Positions 45,378 to 58,000 of a DNA stretch of 64,000 bases are shown in pieces. Under the pieces are notes generated by a model, which did no database searches, was not told the DNA's origin, and saw only the letters and a list, made by a program, of their open reading frames with translations. Source of the stretch: Silene conica (Eukaryota > Streptophyta > Magnoliopsida > Caryophyllales > Caryophyllaceae); the NCBI GenBank assembly GCA_029255685.2, contig CM055313.2, positions 43,914,079 through 43,978,078 on the forward strand, given 5' to 3'. Position numbers and translations under genes: made by a program. Position 1 is the first letter of the stretch; each line of letters begins with the position of its first letter.

Positions 45378-45594
45378 TGTAACAACCCGACCGACCACCG
45401 TCGTAACACGCACCCAATAAGATGGGATGTGTACCTTTGGGCCCATTATTTGTCCTCACTTAAGCCCAAAAGCACAAGGCCTTGTTACTAAGTGGTGGGT
45501 GGAAGCTATTATAAACATATCACAAGCCTCACATTCTACCGATGTGGGACAAATCTCCACACAAACTTTCCTCTCTTACTCTTGGGGTGTTACA
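45378..45594 (-). repeat. TRIM 5' LTR
   Basis: This 217-bp LTR is about 95% identical to the left copy. CTCTGATACCA immediately to its left (45365-45375) is the minus-strand primer site. Confidence 0.85.
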
Positions 45595-45600
45595 AACCAC

Positions 45601-46913
45601 TGTAATACCCCGTATTTTTAACCTCGGTCCACGACAGTCAAACCGTGTTTATACAAGTTTTTTCAAATGGACTTTTATAAAGTATTTTATATAAGTTGTT
45701 ATTATTTTATAAATCGTATTTCTACGATTATTTCGTAATTCCTAATCATTTTATATTCGACGATTATTTCATGAAATGTCATTTCTTTCGTATTTCTTTA
45801 TTTTGATAATATATTTATAATTTAATATATTTCCTATTTTATATTTATTTCTCTGTTATCTTTGTTTTGTTATTTAAGTCGTAATTATATATTTAAATCT
45901 TAAATTTTGTTATATCATTATATAAGTGCTAATAATTTTATATTTTTATAATTAATTTAATTATTATTTAATTAATTACATAATTAATTAGTATAAATAA
46001 TTTCTACATATTCATTATTTTAAGTTACGAGTTAAGAGCGGGATACTACCTCGAGATGCGTGATGGGTTATTTGTCTCGGGTTATATAAGATGCGTGTTG
46101 GGTGTGAGGCCGTGTAATATAACCCTAGACCATATACTCCTTATACTCCATCGACATACACACAACATACATATCAAATTTCAACCCTAATCAAGTATAC
46201 CACATATGTCTGCCTCCACATCTCGCAAAACCCTAATCATCCTCACACCTCTGTTTGCCCCCTACTCCGTCTACATCGGAAAACCCTAGCCTGACTGTCG
46301 TGGGGATTAGAGAAGAACGAAGGAGAATCATTAGCAACCCCATCACCATCGTCTTCATTCCTCACGCAGCAGAGATTTGTAAGTAGTTATCGAACCCTTA
46401 TAGGCCATCGTTTTGAATGTTCTTTGGTTGTATGAAAACCTTGTAATGCCCATAACATATTCATCATCTTCGAATCACCAAAGGACCACCGTGGTGGTTG
46501 CATTAAGCACCTAGTTTGGCGTCAGTAATTAGTTTTTATATATATTCTGTTTCGTCACTGTGTTCGTGCTTCAATTGCGTGTTGAGATTGTTGTTTTATT
46601 TGAATTTTGGCACGAGTCCCTAGAGTGTCATAACAGGGTGTTATAGTCTAGTATGGTTGTGTTGGGGTGGTGCGTGGTGGCTGTAGAACCCTCTTTTGAC
46701 AGCCTATATAGGCGGCACAAACATGGCAAGAATGAATAGGGGTATAGGTGCGTTTTCAGTAGGCTTTTCAAGAGACGTTTATGTTGGTTCATGGGAGAAC
46801 GAGGACTCGTGTTTACCACCCTTGGAACCACCGTGGGTCAGTGGTGACGATGGTGGTGGCTAGAGGTGGTGTAGGTCATGGCGGTGAGAGATATGTATGA
46901 GAGACGGAGGGGG
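45601..46913 (+). repeat. 5' LTR of element A, first part
   Basis: This AT-rich start is followed by UTR-like CCCTAA-containing sequence and a GT-rich segment. It contains GGAACCACCGTGGGTCAGTG near 46825, a word shared with the B LTRs. The LTR resumes at 61052. Confidence 0.88.
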
Positions 46914-49900
46914 TGTAATACCCCGTATTTTAGCCTCGGTCAACGGTAGTCAAACTCTGTTTTAGACAAGTATTTCAAATGGAATGTTTATAAAGTATTT
47001 TACGTAAACTGTTATTATTTTATAAATCGTATTTCTACGATTACTTTGCATTTCATAATTATTTTATATTTGATGGTTATTTCATCAATGACATTTTATT
47101 CGTATTTCTTTAATTTTAGTAATATATTTATAATTATATATATTTTATATTTTATTTCTCATTTAAACTTGCTTTATTATTTAAGTCGTAATTATATTTA
47201 AATCCTAATTTTTTTTTATATATTCTTATGTAAGTGCTAATATTTTAATATTTCTATAATTCATATTTTATGGATCGAAATATACTAATAATTACATATT
47301 CTTGTAATTAATTTAATTAGAATAATTAATTGTACGCACTCGTTTATTTTAAAGTTACGAGTCAAGAACGATATGTAGATAGTGTAGTGCCTCGTTATGC
47401 GTATTAGACTATTGGTGGTGGGCTTGGACTTGAATTAGGGTAGCAATAGACCAAGGAATAACAAACACAATACACGTACACCAAAAGCATCGACAAGTTA
47501 CCCTCACAAACCCTAACACCACATCAACGCTCGTCTGCCTCACACCAACCGAGCAAGAACCCTAGTTCATGTGAAATATGAAGGAACTATATGGCTGCTA
47601 TCACCCTCATCGTCACCAACCGTGTAGTAAGTTATAATTTAATTCGTGTAGAATTATCATCCTTATTATTGCTTGTATTGCTTTTGTTTTGTGTGTTTTT
47701 ATTTATTTTCTGGTACGAGTTATGGGTAAAGGTTGTAGTAGGTTGTTTATAGTCTGTGTGGTGGCTGTGGGGTAGTGCGTGGTGGCCGGAGTATTCCCAT
47801 AGAGGGTGCTGAATTACGAACAGGAATAGGGGATGAGACCACAGACAGTCAGTGAGATGCGTGGGTTTGAGTGGCGTTATATGTGGCTATGGTGGTGATG
47901 AGGGCTGGTGGCTACCACCAGGGAAGGCGTGGCAGGCGAGTGATGTTGAGAAAGGCGTTAGGTGGTGGTTAGGGTGGTGGAACTGGTGGCTGGAATGAGG
48001 TTGTAGGGCGTGTTCACGTGGGTGCAGGGGTTTTGGCAAAATGAGCAAAAACAAACAGTTTCAGCGAGTTGGAGTAGGGTTTTGGCGACGGTTGTTGTGG
48101 CAGTTGGCGGTGATACTTGAGGGAGATAGTACCACCCCTGGAACCACCGTGAGTCAGTGGTGACAACGGTGGCGGCCAGAGGTGGTTAGGGGCATGGTGG
48201 AGAGAGAAATCAACGAGTGAAGGATGAGGTGTACAGGCGAGTTGCTGGAAACAGAGTATCGTGTTTGTGGGCAGGCTTGTTTGGGGTGGTCGTGGTGGCT
48301 GCTATGGTGGCCCTAGCGGTGTAAAAGGCGTGAAAGAGGTAGTCGGTGGTACGTAGTTTAGCTTAGGATTAGTGGTGGTGGTCGTCGGTGGCCAAGCAAG
48401 TGGTAATGGGTCGGGAAAGTCCGTAACATACCTACTGATTTATGAAGGGCTGTTGTTGCCGTGACTGTGGCAAGGGAAGTCGAGGGTGGTGACGGTTGGG
48501 TCAGAGTCAGTGGGTGGTGTCTGGTGGTGCACGGTGGCGCAAGGGTGGCAACCACCATGGTTGGTGGTGGTTGGCGCGGCATATAGGGTGTCTATGGGGC
48601 CTGTTTTGAAGGCTGTCGTGGGGTTGCTTGCGTCGTCGGGTTTTGTGTGTCGTGGTCTGTTGTGTTTGTCGAGGGCAGTTATGTCGTGATTTGTTTGTGT
48701 GTTATGATTATCATTATTGTTATTCTGATTATTAATATTATTATTATCAATTGGACTGAGCTCGTACGTGTATTATTATTATTAGTACTATTCGTTGTCG
48801 ATTGTTATCATTGTCTACGTATGATATTACTATTATTATTATGTTATTGTTATTATTATTATCATTTATATTTTGTTGGGATTGTTGATTATCATTATTA
48901 TTATTACTAATACTACTATTAATATTAGTATTAATATTATTGTTGTTAATGTTGCTAATACTAGTATTATTATTATTGGTAGATTGCCATGTGTTTTATT
49001 TATTAAGACTGTTAATGAATTTTGTTATACAAGGATGTGATGGTTATCAGTAGTTCGATTATATTTTCTATGTTCGTTTAATTAATTGAGTTTAGTTATA
49101 AAGTAATAAGGTCGTGTTGGTTAAGTTAATTGAAATAGTCATATTTGATACGGTCTCGTTATGCGTAAACAAATATCTAAATCGTTAATTTGAATAATTG
49201 ATATACTATATTGTTCACGTTGTTGTATTAGTTAGTAATTAAGTATATTATTTTATTAGGTGTTGAGTATGTGATAGAGTGATGCTACTGACTGGATGTT
49301 AGCTGCGTGATGGGATTATAATTGCTATCCAGGTAGGATACACTGATCTTATACTCTATGATGTGTTATGAATGGATGTGGTATTATGTGTTTATGGATG
49401 CCTAAAATGATTTATATGAGAATGATATGGGTTGGATTTATTGTGAATTATTGGTATTGGCATGAGCATTTGATTATTTGATAGCATGACTGAATAATTC
49501 TATCGTTGCATTCATGAGCATAGCATATGCATTGGTTACTGAGAAAGTTATGGTCAGATATTGTTCTGATATAAAGCCCAGGGTGGTTCTGCAGACCAGG
49601 CCTGGTGTCTTATCAGCTATTAAGCTGGTGTTCGGTGACGACCGATTATAATCTGCCGGGAGGTTCGGTATGGCTTGGTGCAAGGGTATGAGTTTGAGAT
49701 TGAGATTGTGATTGAGCTCGAGCATATCATGGCATTTGCATATCATATTTGTTGCATTATTTATTATTGTGTTATTCTACTCAACCGCGAGGTTGACAGT
49801 GTATTCTTGTACACCTACGATGATCCGGAATGGGGAGTAGACTCTACAGGTCAGAGACAGATGGACTAGGAGCTTGGGCAAGGACTGAGACATGGCTTGG

Positions 49901-50120
49901 ACCTACTTAGAATTAGATCACATACTTAGCTATTATCAGTTGTACGTTTATTCTTTGCGTAATAGTTGTATATCAAAAGTTTAAATTTTATCAGTTTTTA
50001 TATAAAGTACTTTGGTTTGTTTACTTTGTTATTCACTACCTCGGACATTCCGAGATGGTAACAGCTCTATTTATTTGAGAATGTCTTGCTAAAGGCTCTT
50101 AAATAAATGGGGGTGTTACA
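46914..50120 (+). repeat. Element B LTR 1
   Basis: This LTR of 3207 bp contains a GGTGG-rich segment (47880-48640), a (TTA)-rich segment (48700-48990) and a hairpin string (49575-49670). It also has stem TCAACC-GCGA-GGTTGA (49781-49796), a TATA box at 49999-50007, and hairpins at 50040-50054 and 50069-50108. The open frames inside are artefacts of biased composition. Confidence 0.95.
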
Positions 50121-50131
50121 AAGTGGTATCA
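49999..50131 (+). promoter_or_regulatory. Core promoter, leader hairpins and primer site of element B
   Basis: TATATAAAG (49999-50007) predicts a start site about 30 bases downstream, near 50035-50045. Hairpin CTCGGA-CAT-TCCGAG sits at 50040-50054, followed by ATGGTAAC. A longer hairpin pairs ATTTATTTGAGA (50069-50080) with TCTTAAATAAAT (50097-50108). The LTR ends at 50120 and the primer site TGGTATCAGAG is at 50124-50134. The same order is seen in B2, B3, A, C and, on the other strand, D. Confidence 0.75.
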
Positions 50132-52461
50132 GAGCGAACGATCCTCAGGCCTAAACCAAATGAATAATAATGAACGTAGGAAGAGTCTAATAAAATGAAC
50201 CCCAGGTTAGTAACTGTTAGGAGCCCCAGGATTGGGATGAGTTAGGGGCCCCCTCAAACCAAGCCACTGGCCCTTTCAGTCTAGCCTGGTCACCCATGAG
50301 AGATGTAGAGCGTGGGTAGTATAGAATAAAGGACAGGACCCAATAAATATCTTGTACTAACGTTTGCGCAGAAATGCAATGAGGTAAGTATGATGTGAAA
50401 TATGGTTGGAGATCTGTGTTGTATGGGAATTATATTGAGTGATTGATTGAGATATATGATTTCCCAGTATTGAGAACAAGAGTTTTGTATATGAGTTTGA
50501 AATATAAGCTTGACTTGCATGATGATGTGCATTAGAAGAATATGACAGATATTGAAATGTTGATTGATCTGAATGATTGCATTGAAATTTTAGAGAATGG
50601 ATGTATATTTATTAAACAATAATTTGGAGTGATATTATCATATGATTTTGGTATTTAGGAATTTTCATATGATATCTGGTTATCAAATGACTATCGTAAC
50701 TATGTAATATATCATCTCGAATTTGAATATGAATAATCAGATTTAAATGTTATACTAATCCATGTCTAGTGATATGCGGAATGTGTTGCCCCAAGCCATG
50801 AATGTCATATAGCTATGTGTTAAATTTGTATATACATGTATAAATGTTAGTTTATTTAGTTGATCCTATCTTTCAGTTTCGTAATCTTTACCGCTTTCTT
50901 GATGGCAAGTACAAATTGAAATAATGAATAAATATTAATATGGTGCAATGTCATTTCTATGCTTCAATATATGCGTCAACATGTTTTTGAGAATAGTTGT
51001 GTTTTAATATGACGATGTAAAGTAATAATGTGAAATATGAAAGTAACCAACGTTGTAATAAGTTTCCAGAATGTTACCTATTTGTACGGACTGCAGTTTA
51101 AAATGTGTTCTCTATATGAATGTGTAAATTTTATGTATGGTTACCTTATGAGTTAGCTTTTTAATGATTTTGATTTCATGTTAAAACGACTTATATTTTG
51201 AAGGAAATAAATATTTTGGTTAACAGTGGTCAGATTGTTACTTCACAGTTCTGTTTTGACTCATGGTGTTGAAAAAGAAATCATTTACAACGTGACTACT
51301 GTTTATGCATAATCTTAAGGAGTCGTTATTTAATAGTGATTTTTGCAAGTTGGTCAAATTTTCGTCTAAGTGTTGTAAAGTTTTTGTTCAGAGCAACTAA
51401 GTTGTAAAATTTGTTATAAATAATTTCGTTAAGCTTTGCAATTGATTCTTTTTACTATGATCAGTTAATTCCTTATATTTTCTAAAAACTATAATAACTC
51501 GCAATTAGCTAAGCGGATATTTAATTATGATTTTGGAAGTTGCAACATGATGTTTGTTGTTGAAATTGTAAGTTATGTGAGTTTTCAATATAAAGTCTAA
51601 TCAAATATGAATTATGTGATGCAACCATGTGATATCCTGATATGGCATTAGTCGCATGAACCGTAGGCATATGATATGAACATGAACTTTATTATATGAT
51701 AATAAACCTCTTATTTTGCAAGTTATATTTATTACCGGTTTCATGATAAATGATGTAATGTGAGTAGATGGGAAATGTACCTATGTGATTTTAACTTAAT
51801 TGTACCTAGAAATGCTGAGCTGACTTGCTAATCTATGACTCCGTGTTTAATTACATTAATTAAATAATTGCATAATGACTTTCAAAAAAAAAAAATTAAA
51901 AAATAAAATTAAAAAATAAAAAAATAAAAAAATTCAAAAATTCAACGTTATATAAGTGTTCGTTACCTTGATGTTGTTTTACTGCATAATATGAAATTGA
52001 CGAGTATGTTTTGCTGCTTTAAAAGTCGAATAATAGTTGCCCTTATAGTGTAATTGACTTATCTGATGATTTGTGCCTGTTGTTTCGATGATCTTCTTGA
52101 GCATTGGATGTGAAATTTTGTAATGGGGTTACGGGGACGTAACCATGTCTTAAGAAGGATAGGATTGTAAAATCTTAATGACCTTTGATTTGGCTAATTG
52201 ATATGTAGTGCTTGTTTGAATATACGTGATAATCATGTTTACTGTCGTTATGCATTATATTGTAATTCGTGAATTATCTTTTAATTTAGTTATGCGTTAA
52301 ACTTTGGGGACAAAGTTTTCTTAACGAGGGTAGAATGTAACATTCCGCGCCTTGAAGCCAGTATAAGTGTTGTTTGTGTTTGTTTCGTGCTTGTTAGATG
52401 TTCCGGTTGGTGTGACGGGGTGGCGAACTTCGGGACGAAGTTCATTTTAAGGAGGGAAGAC
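50121..52461 (+). other. Element B internal region 1, non-coding
   Basis: It starts with AAG and primer site, then a leader matching element C for about 170 bp. The rest is AT-rich with no gag or pol similarity. It includes a 67-nt block at 50756-50822 identical in element A, and an A-rich tract at 51881-51940. Three hairpin-polypurine cassettes lie at 52127-52166, 52299-52342 and 52425-52461. Confidence 0.9.
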
Positions 52462-55400
52462 TGTAATACCCCGTATTTTAGCCTCGGTCAACGGTAGTCA
52501 AACTCTGTTTTAGACAAGTATTTCAAATGGAATGTTTATAAAGTATTTTACGTAAACTGTTATTCTTTTATAAATCGTATTTCTACGATTACTTTGCATT
52601 TCATAATTATTTTATATTTGATGGTTATTTCATCAATGACATTTTATTCGTATTTCTTTAATTTTAGTAATATATTTATAATTATATATATTTTATATTT
52701 TATTTCTCATTTAAACTTGCTTTATTATTTAAGTCGTAATTATATTTAAATCCTAAATTTTTTTTATATATTCTTATGTAAGTGCTAATATTTTAATATT
52801 TCTATAATTCATATTTTATGGATCGAAATATACTAATAATTACATATTCTTGTAATTAATTTAATTAGAATAATTAATTGTACGCACTCGTTTATTTTAA
52901 AGTTACGAGTCAAGAACGATATGTAGATAGTGTAGTGCCTCGTTATGCGTATTAGACTATTGGTGGTGGGCTTGGACTTGAATTAGGGTAGCAATAGACC
53001 AAGGAATAACAAACACAATACACGTACACCAAAAGCATCGACAAGTTACCCTCACAAACCCTAACACCACATCAACGCTCGTCTGCCTCACACCAACCGA
53101 GCAAGAACCCTAGTTCATGTGAAATATGAAGGAACTATATGGCTGCTATCACCCTCATCGTCACCAACCATGTAGTAAGTTATAATTTAATTCGTGTAGA
53201 ATTATCATCCTTATTATTGCTTGTATTGCTTTTGTTTTGTGTGTTTTTATTTATTTTCTGGTACGAGTTATGGGTAAAGGTTGTAGTAGGTTGTTTATAG
53301 TCTGTGTGGTGGCTGTGGGGTAGTGCGTGGTGGCCGGAGTATTCCCATAGAGGGTGCTGAATTACGAACAGGAACAGGGGATGAGACCACAGACAGTCAG
53401 TGAGATGCGTGGGTTTGAGTGGCGTTATAGGTGGCTATGGTGGTGATGAGGGCTGGTGGCTACCACCAGGGAAGGCGTGGGAGGGGAGTGATGTTGAGAG
53501 TGGCGTTAGGTGGTGGTTAGGGTGGTGGAACTGGTGGCTGGAATGAGGTTGTAGGGCGTGTTCACGTGGGTGCAGGGGTTTTGGCAAAATGAGCAAAAAC
53601 AAACAGTTTCAGCGAGTTGGAGTAGGGTTTTGGCGACGGTTGTTGTGGCAGTTGGCGGTGATACTTGAGGGAGATAGTACCACCCCTGGAACCACCGTGA
53701 GTCAGTGGTGACAACGGTGGCGGCCAGAGGTGGTTAGGGGCATGGTGGAGAGAGAAATCAACGAGTGAAGGATGAGGTGTACAGGCGAGTTGCTGGAAAC
53801 AGAGTATCGTGTTTGTGGGCAGGCTTGTTTGGGGTGGTCGTGGTGGCTGCTATGGTGGCCCTAGCGGTGTAAAAGGCGTGAAAGAGGTAGTCGGTGGTAC
53901 GTAGTTTAGCTTAGGATTAGTGGTGGTGGTCGTCGGTGGCCAAGCAAGTGGTAATGGGTCGGGAAAGTCCGTAACATACCTACTGATTTATGAAGGGCTG
54001 TTGTTGCCGTGACTGTGGCAAGGGAAGTCGAGGGTGGTGACGGTTGGGTCAGAGTCAGTGGGTGGTGTCTGGTGGTGCACGGTGGCGCAAGGGTGGCAAC
54101 CACCATGGTTGGTGGTGGTTGGCGCGGCATATAGGGTGTCTATGGGGCCTGTTTTGAAGGCTGTCGTGGGGTTGCTTGCGTCGTCGGGTTTTGTGTGTCG
54201 TGGTCTGTTGTGTTTGTCGAGGGCAGTTATGTCGTGATTTGTTTGTGTGTTATGATTATCATTATTGTTATTCTGATTATTAATATTATTATTATAAATT
54301 GGACTGAGCTCATACGTGTATTATTATTATTAGTACTATTCGTTGTCGATTGTTATCATTGTCTACGTATGATATTACTATTATTATTATTATTATTATC
54401 ATTTATATTTTGTTGGGATTGTTGATTATCATTATTATTATTACTAATACTACTATTAATATTAGTATTAATATTATTGTTGTTAATGTTGCTAATACTA
54501 GTATTATTATTATTGGTAGATTGCCATGTGTTTTATTTATTAAGACTGTTAATGAATTTTGTTATACAAGGATGTGATGGTTATCAGTAGTTCGATTATA
54601 TTTTCTATGTTCGTTTAAATAATTGAGTTTAGTTATAAAGTAATAAGGTCGTGTTGGTTAAGTTAATTGAAATAGTCATATTTGATACGGTCTCGTTATG
54701 CGTAAACAAATATCTAAATCGTTAATTTGAATAATTGATATACTATATTGTTAACGTTGTTGTATTAGTTAGTAATTAAGTATATTATTTTATTAGGTGT
54801 TGAGTATGTGATAGAGTGATGCTACTGACTGGATGTTAGCTGCGTGATGGGATTATAATTGCTATCCAGGTAGGATACACTGATCTTATACTCTATGATG
54901 TGTTATGAATGGATGTGGTATTATGTGTTTATGGATGCCTAAAATGATTTATATGAGAATGATATGGGTTGGATTTATTGTGAATTATTGGTATTGGCAT
55001 GAGCATTTGATTATTTGATAGCATGATTGAATAATTCTATCGTTGCATTCATGAGCATAGCATATGCATTGGTTACTGAGAAAGTTATGGTCAGATATTG
55101 TTCTGATATAAAGCCCAGGGTGGTTCTGCAGACCAGGCCTGGTGTCTTATCAGCTATTAAGCTGGTGTTCGGTGACGACCGATTATAGTCTGCCGGGAGG
55201 TTCGGTATGGCTTGGTGCAAGGGTATGAGTTTGAGATTGAGATTGTGATTGAGCTCGAGCATATCATGGCATTTGCATATCATATTTGTTGCATTATTTA
55301 TTATTGTGTTATTCTACTCAACCGCGAGGTTGACAGTGTATTCTTGTACACCTACGATGATCCGGAATGAGGAGTAGACTCTACAGGTCAGAGACAGATG

Positions 55401-55657
55401 GACTAGGAGCTTGGGCAAGGACTGAGACATGGCTTGGACCTACTTAGAATTAGATCACATACTTAGATATTATCAGTTGTACGTTTATTCTTTGCGTAAT
55501 AGTTGTATATCAAAAGTTTAAATTTTATCAGTTTTTATATAAAGTACTTTGGTTTGTTTACTTTGTTATTCACTACCTCGGACATTCCGAGATGGTAACA
55601 GCTCTATTTATTTGAGAATGTCTTGCTAAAGGCTCTTAAATAAATGGGGGTGTTACA
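52462..55657 (+). repeat. Element B LTR 2
   Basis: This LTR of 3196 bp lacks about 9 bp in the TTA-rich segment near 54380 that LTRs 1 and 3 share. The leader hairpin is at 55577-55591. Confidence 0.95.
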
Positions 55658-58000
55658 AAGTGGTATCAGAGCGAACGATCCTCAGGCCTAAACCAAATGA
55701 ATAATAATGAACGTAGGAAGAGTCTAATAAAATGAACCCCAGGTTAGTAACTGTTAGGAGCCCCAGGATTGGGATGAGTTAGGGGCCCCCTCAAACCAAG
55801 CCACTGGCCCTTTCAGTCTAGCCTGGTCACCCATGAGAGATGTAGAGCGTGGGTAGTATAGAATAAAGGACAGGACCCAATAAATATCTTGTACTAACGT
55901 TTGCGCAGAAATGCAATGAGGTAAGTATGATGTGAAATATGGTTGGAGATCTGTGTTGTATGGGAATTATATTGAGTGATTGATTGAGATATATGATTTC
56001 CCAGTATTGAGAACAAGAGTTTTGTATATGAGTTTGAAATATAAGCTTGACTTGCATGATGATGTGCATTAGAAGAATATGACAGATATTGAAATGTTGA
56101 TTGATCTGAATGATTGCATTGAAATTTTAGAGAATGGATGTATATTTATTAAACAATAATTTGGAGTGATATTATCATATGATTTTGGTATTTAGGAATT
56201 TTCATATGATATCTGGTTATCAAATGACTATCGTAACTATGTAATATATCATCTCGAATTTGAATATGAATAATCAGATTTAAATGTTATACTAATCCAT
56301 GTCTAGTGATATGCGGAATGTGTTGCCCCAAGCCATGAATGTCATATAGCTATGTGTTAAATTTGTATATACATGTATAAATGTTAGTTTATTTAGTTGA
56401 TCCTATCTTTCAGTTTCGTAATCTTTACCGCTTTCTTGATGGCAAGTACAAATTGAAATAATGAATAAATATTAATATGGTGCAATGTCATTTCTATGCT
56501 TCAATATATGCGTCAACATGTTTTTGAGAATAGTTGTGTTTTAATATGACGATGTAAAGTAATAATGTGAAATATGAAAGTAACCAACGTTGTAATAAGT
56601 TTCCAGAATGTTACCTATTTGTACGGACTGCAGTTTAAAATGTGTTCTCTATATGAATGTGTAAATTTTATGTATGGTTACCTTATGAGTTAGCTTTTTA
56701 ATGATTTTGATTTCATGTTAAAACGACTTATATTTTGAAGGAAATAAATATTTTGGTTAACAGTGGTCAGATTGTTACTTCACAGTTCTGTTTTGACTCA
56801 TGGTGTTGAAAAAGAAATCATTTACAACGTGACTACTGTTTATGCATAATCTTAAGGAGTCGTTATTTAATAGTGATTTTTGCAAGTTGGTCAAATTTTC
56901 GTCTAAGTGTTGTAAAGTTTTTGTTCAGAGCAACTAAGTTGTAAAATTTGTTATAAATAATTTCGTTAAGCTTTGCAATTGATTCTTTTTACTATGATCA
57001 GTTAATTCCTTATATTTTCTAAAAACTATAATAACTCGCAATTAGCTAAGCGGATATTTAATTATGATTTTGGAAGTTGCAACATGATGTTTGTTGTTGA
57101 AATTGTAAGTTATGTGAGTTTTCAATATAAAGTCTAATCAAATATGAATTATGTGATGCAACCATGTGATATCCTGATATGGCATTAGTCGCATGAACCG
57201 TAGGCATATGATATGAACATGAACTTTATTATATGATAATAAACCTCTTATTTTGCAAGTTATATTTATTACCGGTTTCATGATAAATGATGTAATGTGC
57301 GTAGATGGGAAATGTACCTATGTGATTTTAACTTAATTGTACCTAGAAATGCTGAGCTGACTTGCTAATCTATGACTCCGTGTTTAATTACATTAATTAA
57401 ATAATTGCATAATGACTTTCAAAAAAAAAAAAAAACTAAAAAAAAAAAAAAAAACTAAAAAAATAAATAAAAAAAAAAATTCAACGTTATATAAGTGTTC
57501 GTTACCTTGATGTTGTTTTACTGCATAATATGAAATTGACGAGTATGTTTTGCTGCTTTAAAAGTCGAATAATAGTTGCCCTTATAGTGTAATTGACTTA
57601 TCTGATGATTTGTGCCTGTTGTTTCGATGATCTTCTTGAGCATTGGATGTGAAATTTTGTAATGGGGTTACGGGGACGTAACCATGTCTTAAGAAGGATA
57701 GGATTGTAAAATCTTAATGACCTTTGATTTGGCTAATTGATATGTAGTGCTTGTTTGAATATACGTGATAATCATGTTTACTGTCGTTATGCATTATATT
57801 GTAATTCGTGAATTATCTTTTAATTTAGTTATGCGTTAAACTTTGGGGACAAAGTTTTCTTAACGAGGGTAGAATGTAACATTCCGCGCCTTGAAGCCAG
57901 TATAAGTGTTGTTTGTGTTTGTTTCGTGCTTGTTAGATGTTCCGGTTGGTGTGACGGGGTGGCGAACTTCGGGACGAAGTTCATTTTAAGGAGGGAAGAC
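55658..58000 (+). other. Element B internal region 2, non-coding
   Basis: This is nearly identical to internal region 1. The main difference is the A-rich tract (57421-57480), which has changed in length and composition. The cassettes are at 57666-57705, 57838-57881 and 57964-58000. Confidence 0.9.

Larger units (their letters stand above)
26166..45594 (-). mobile_element. TRIM (miniature LTR retrotransposon) split by element C
   Basis: Two LTRs of 213 and 217 bp (26166-26378 and 45378-45594) have TGTAA...GTGTTACA ends. They flank only about 146 bp of internal sequence (26379-26481 plus 45335-45377). On the minus strand, primer site TGGTATCAGAG follows the right (5') LTR, and a polypurine-like TTTAAGTGGGGTGG precedes the left (3') LTR. 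There is no coding capacity. Element C inserted in the internal region at CCCGA. The right LTR is followed by AACCAC, the same bases that begin the internal region after the left LTR, so the TRIM may have been a tandem array. Confidence 0.85.

Noticed and set aside
48358-48910. Open frames in the B LTRs, repeated at 53906-54425 and 59445-59997
   Set aside because: They are products of the GGTGG-rich and TTA-rich blocks with no family features. Repetition reflects the LTR copies, not selection.
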